Shown here piece after piece: positions 25,175 to 27,913 of a stretch of DNA of 27,913 nt. The position numbers and the translations under genes were made by a program. A model generated the notes under the pieces. That model was not told the DNA's origin, ran no database searches, and worked only from the letters and a program-made list of their open reading frames with translations. The stretch's first letter is position 1, and each line of letters starts with the position of its first letter. Source of the DNA: JASJHI01 sp965371355 (GTDB lineage: Bacteria > Actinomycetota > Acidimicrobiia > Acidimicrobiales > Ilumatobacteraceae). Location: positions 1-27,913 of the forward strand of contig CBDUYD010000018.1 in the NCBI GenBank assembly GCA_965371355.1, in the 5' to 3' direction.

Positions 25175-27484
25175 CTACTCGCCCGGTGGGGGAAGCCCTG
25201 TGCCGGTCGTCGCCGGGGCAGTTGTGTCCGGTCCGCCGGTGTCAGGTCCGCCGGTATCTGGTGCCTCGGTCTCCTCGTTCGCAGCGGCGGCCTTGCGCCG
25301 ACTGCGCCAGTGGCTGAACCACCAGCTGAGCAGCACCACGATCAGTCCGCCGGTCAGCACCTGGCCGAGGCCGGTTAGTGCGTTGACCCTCGATGTGACC
25401 AGTACCGGTTCCGTAAGCGGCTGATCGAGGGGTGTGAGTATCTCGACGGTGACCAGCGATGTTCCGTTGGCGCGGGCGCGGACGGGGACGATGACCGATG
25501 TCTCGGCTCCGGGGCGGAGTTCGACGGTCTGTTCGCCCTCGGGAAAGGTGAGCTTCGGTGACGAGAGGCGGAGTTTCACGGTGAGGGTCTCTTCGCCGGT
25601 GTTGCCGAGCCGCATGTCGATGTCACCCGACTTGCCGGTCAGGGTGAAGGTGAACGGCTCCGGGGGAACGACCGCACCGGTCAGTTCGTCGGCCTCGGCG
25701 ATCATCTCGGCGACCTCGGCTTCGACGTAGCCATCGGGATAGCCGGTCGACACGAGCATGTCGAGCCGTGCGATCCACTCGACCGCGCGCGGGTCGTCGG
25801 GGGCGAGCATCGACGCTGCGTTGGCCATCACGAACGCGGTTCCGGTCAGCAACGAAACCCGTTCGGTGATCGACGGGCCGGCGATCGCCGGCAGCTCCAC
25901 GCGCACCGGGTCGCTTCCGTTCCTCTGCACGTCGGTGAGTCCGGTCAAGGCCGACGCGGGGGAGAACCGGACACCGGGCGTGGTCGCCGCCATCCGCTCG
26001 AGCGCGATGAGCAGCCGTGGGTCGGGCGCGGTGAGATCGGGAGTCGCGATCGCCCGGCTGCGTTGGACCGAGGCGCTTCCCGCCTGCTGTTCGAGGACGA
26101 GGCGGGAGATCGCCGTCACCGACCACTCCGTCCCGTTCTGATGCTCGAGCGTGGCGGTGGTCGCCTCCTCGGTGAACTCGATCCCCAGCGGGTCGGCGAC
26201 GAGGAGTGGGAGCGCGCCACCGTCCGGCAGTGCGATCTCGACGAACTGGTCGGTCGCCGGGAGCGTCCGGTCGACCGTGTCGAGGTAGAGCTCGGGGGTC
26301 ATCACGACCATCCGCGTGCCGAGATCGCGCAGCGCCTGAGCCCCGTCCGCGCTCAGCGGAGCCGTCGCGATCCACACGTCGCGACGCGATGGCACGGTGG
26401 GCAAGGCGCTCGTCAGGAGATCCTCACCGATGCGAAGTTCGAGCGCGAACCGGTCGAGCTTGTCCGCCGCGGTGGCCGCCGACACGTCGAACGGCACGGC
26501 GGGGAGGGCGACGAGTTCGTCGTCCGCGAGTTGCTCGGACAACCGCTGCTGATCGGTCGGGTCGGCCGTGGCGGGAACGGCGACCGATGGCGGCAGGGCG
26601 AGGGTGAACGAACTCGTCACGGCCCCCGCGGCAGCCGCGATGGCGACGAGTTCGTCGTCGGCCCTCGCCTCGACCGCGTCGTCGGCGAGCGGTCCCGGGT
26701 CGTCGATCGCCGCGACGAGCGCGAGATCGATCGGCTCGGCCGGCCGGATGCCCTCGTCGACGCCGGGGAGGCGCTGCACGATTGTTCCGTGCGTCGTCAC
26801 CGCGTCGGGTTGGTCGATGTCGCCGACGCGCAGCTGCACGCGAAGGGGATAGAGGCCAGGCCGGTCGAACTTGAGCTTGTCCGGCTGGCTGTCGACGACG
26901 TCGGTCGGCAGATTCAGGGTGAACGTGACCGAGCCGTCGTCGTGGAACCGGGCGAGATCTCGTACATCGGCGACGAGCACCCCGTCGATCGCGTCCTGGA
27001 AGTCGGCGGGATCGACGTCGGCGCCGACGTAGCGCTCGATCGAGTCGGTCGAGTCGATCGGGGGGTAGTTCGCGACCTGGATCGTCAGTGCGATCGGTGG
27101 GGGCGGCTCGGGGGGCGGGTCCACCGGTTCTTCTCCGTCAGGGGGCTCGGGGATGGTCGTCGTCGGCTGTGGCGGGCGCAGGTCGGCGAGCGATCCGAAG
27201 TCGCCGGTGAGGCGGTACTCGAGGTGCAGATCGCCGTCGGGGCCGAATGCGAAATCCTGATCGATCAGTTCGAGCTGGAGGGCGTCGGAGGACGACTCCG
27301 CCGGGGTCCCGCTCGCCGCCGTCGGCAATCCTGGAATCGCGAGGGATACGAGCACCATGCCCGTCACCGCCGCGAGCATGACCGGGCGCCCCCGAAGCAG
27401 ACCCGGAGGTGGCGCGGGGCGCGGGCGCTGTGACGGATAGGGCACGGCGATCGTGGCTGGGGCGATCATCTTTGGGGCGATCAT
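25175..27484 (-). CDS. DUF6049 family exported membrane protein
   Basis: A 769-residue protein like mycobacterial Rv3909, which lies directly upstream of mviN. It has a hydrophobic N-terminal segment after a basic stretch (about residues 36-58, VMLAAVTGMVLVSLAIPGL, possibly a signal anchor or cleavable signal), a long extracellular part rich in Asp and Pro, and a C-terminal membrane helix (about 703-722, GGLIVVLLSWWFSHW) followed by a basic patch and an acidic Thr/Pro-rich tail with a repeat (DTGGPDTGGPDT). The function is unknown, although its position in the envelope locus suggests a cell-wall or lipid-related role. The ATG at 27484 overlaps the GNAT stop (ATGA); an ATG five codons on (MIAPATIAV) is an alternative, since ATGATCGCCCCA is repeated there. 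Confidence 0.88.
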   Translation of the reverse strand: MIAPKMIAPATIAVPYPSQRPRPAPPPGLLRGRPVMLAAVTGMVLVSLAIPGLPTAASGTPAESSSDALQLELIDQDFAFGPDGDLHLEYRLTGDFGSLADLRPPQPTTTIPEPPDGEEPVDPPPEPPPPIALTIQVANYPPIDSTDSIERYVGADVDPADFQDAIDGVLVADVRDLARFHDDGSVTFTLNLPTDVVDSQPDKLKFDRPGLYPLRVQLRVGDIDQPDAVTTHGTIVQRLPGVDEGIRPAEPIDLALVAAIDDPGPLADDAVEARADDELVAIAAAAGAVTSSFTLALPPSVAVPATADPTDQQRLSEQLADDELVALPAVPFDVSAATAADKLDRFALELRIGEDLLTSALPTVPSRRDVWIATAPLSADGAQALRDLGTRMVVMTPELYLDTVDRTLPATDQFVEIALPDGGALPLLVADPLGIEFTEEATTATLEHQNGTEWSVTAISRLVLEQQAGSASVQRSRAIATPDLTAPDPRLLIALERMAATTPGVRFSPASALTGLTDVQRNGSDPVRVELPAIAGPSITERVSLLTGTAFVMANAASMLAPDDPRAVEWIARLDMLVSTGYPDGYVEAEVAEMIAEADELTGAVVPPEPFTFTLTGKSGDIDMRLGNTGEETLTVKLRLSSPKLTFPEGEQTVELRPGAETSVIVPVRARANGTSLVTVEILTPLDQPLTEPVLVTSRVNALTGLGQVLTGGLIVVLLSWWFSHWRSRRKAAAANEETEAPDTGGPDTGGPDTTAPATTGTGLPPPGE

Positions 27485-27913
27485 GTCTGGAAGGTGAGTT
27501 CGAGTACCTTCAAATCGGCGTCACGACGACGGAATCCGAACGACTCGTACAGCGTGGTCGCAGCGAGGTTGTCGGCGGCCGTGTTGACGAGTGCGGTTCC
27601 GACGCGGTGCCGTCGCATCCAAGTGAGGGCGTCGGCGACGAGCGCACGACCGAGCCCCTGGCGCTGTTCGGCGGGATCGACCGCGATGCGCTGGAGATAG
27701 CCACGGGTCCCGGCGCGACCGCTGATCGCGAAGCCGGCCAGCGCGCCCCGGGTGGCGATCATGCGGCTCCGCTGGTGGGGAGTGGCCGTGCGGATCTCGT
27801 CGAGTGATGTGGCGTCGTTGCTCCATCGCCGCCCGAACGCGCGCTCGTCGACACGGGCGGCGTCGGAGAGTCTCGATGGGGCGAGACGACGTGTCGGGCC
27901 GCGCCCGAATGCG
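27481..27913 (-). CDS. GNAT-family N-acetyltransferase, 5' end outside the window
   Basis: The frame is open to the right edge, so the N-terminus is missing (upstream text is visible to about residue -50, including AFGRRWSNDATSLDEIRTA). The acetyl-CoA-binding signature is clear: GYLQRIAVDPAEQRQGLGRALVADAL, with RQGLGR as the Q/RxxGxG/A loop, followed by ALVNTAADNLAATTLYESFGFRRRD. The family transfers acetyl from acetyl-CoA to amines or protein N-termini; substrate unknown. Stop overlaps the DUF6049 start by 4 nt. Confidence 0.93.
   Translation of the reverse strand, partial: AFGRGPTRRLAPSRLSDAARVDERAFGRRWSNDATSLDEIRTATPHQRSRMIATRGALAGFAISGRAGTRGYLQRIAVDPAEQRQGLGRALVADALTWMRRHRVGTALVNTAADNLAATTLYESFGFRRRDADLKVLELTFQT

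Noticed and set aside
26063..27433. 456-codon plus-strand open frame opposite DUF6049
   Set aside because: Shadow frame: Arg/Gly/Asp/Val-rich, with no domain, antisense to a gene that has supported membrane segments.

Overview
The window is a high-GC chromosomal replication-origin region with the conserved actinobacterial gene order. Gene order (tRNA-Ile, DUF3566, gyrA, gyrB, DUF721, recF, dnaN, dnaA, rpmH, rnpA, yidD, yidC, jag, rsmG, parA, parB, cwlM-like, trxA, trxB, anti-sigma, sigM-like), frequent GTG/TTG starts and RNase P-type operon layout point to Actinomycetota. An Acidimicrobiia member such as an Ilumatobacter relative is my best guess, but that rank is inference and no search was run.

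Layout. Bases 1-900 are a graveyard of mobile DNA: a frameshifted tyrosine recombinase (+) and an internally deleted IS6-type transposase (-), lying against the 3' end of tRNA-Ile(GAT). From about 993 to 11908 all genes run on the minus strand (DUF3566 membrane protein, TadE-like protein, gyrA, gyrB, DUF721/DciA-like, recF, dnaN, dnaA). The strand switch is at 11909-12229, which carries DnaA-box-like sites, including a perfect 17-bp inverted repeat just upstream of the dnaA TTG start. From 12230 to 17645 all genes are on the plus strand (rpmH, rnpA, yidD, yidC, jag/khpB, rsmG, parA, parB), tightly packed with overlapping stop/start codons; two parS sites sit just before parA. A 304-bp convergent spacer after parB contains a perfect consensus DnaA box and a second one 12 bp away.

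From 17950 to the right end everything is on the minus strand again: (window edge) GNAT acetyltransferase, DUF6049 exported protein, DegV, a Ser/Thr kinase with an extracellular discoidin-like domain, an ECF sigma factor, its membrane anti-sigma factor, a two-TM protein, thioredoxin reductase, thioredoxin, and a CwlM-like protein.

How it works together. The left and middle blocks supply initiation (DnaA, DnaN), gyrase, recombination, the ribosomal-protein/RNase P/YidC membrane insertion operon, and ParABS segregation. The right block resembles the mycobacterial Rv3909-Rv3915 cell-envelope locus (DUF6049, MviN/MurJ, SigM, RsmA, TrxB, TrxC, CwlM), but with notable differences. Where a MurJ-pseudokinase fusion would be expected there is no MurJ; instead there is a stand-alone kinase with intact catalytic motifs and a similar extracellular tail. 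The CwlM-like protein has lost the residues expected to bind zinc in an amidase and appears to need a CTG start. I regard this kinase / sigma / anti-sigma / dead-amidase block as the most interesting part of the window.
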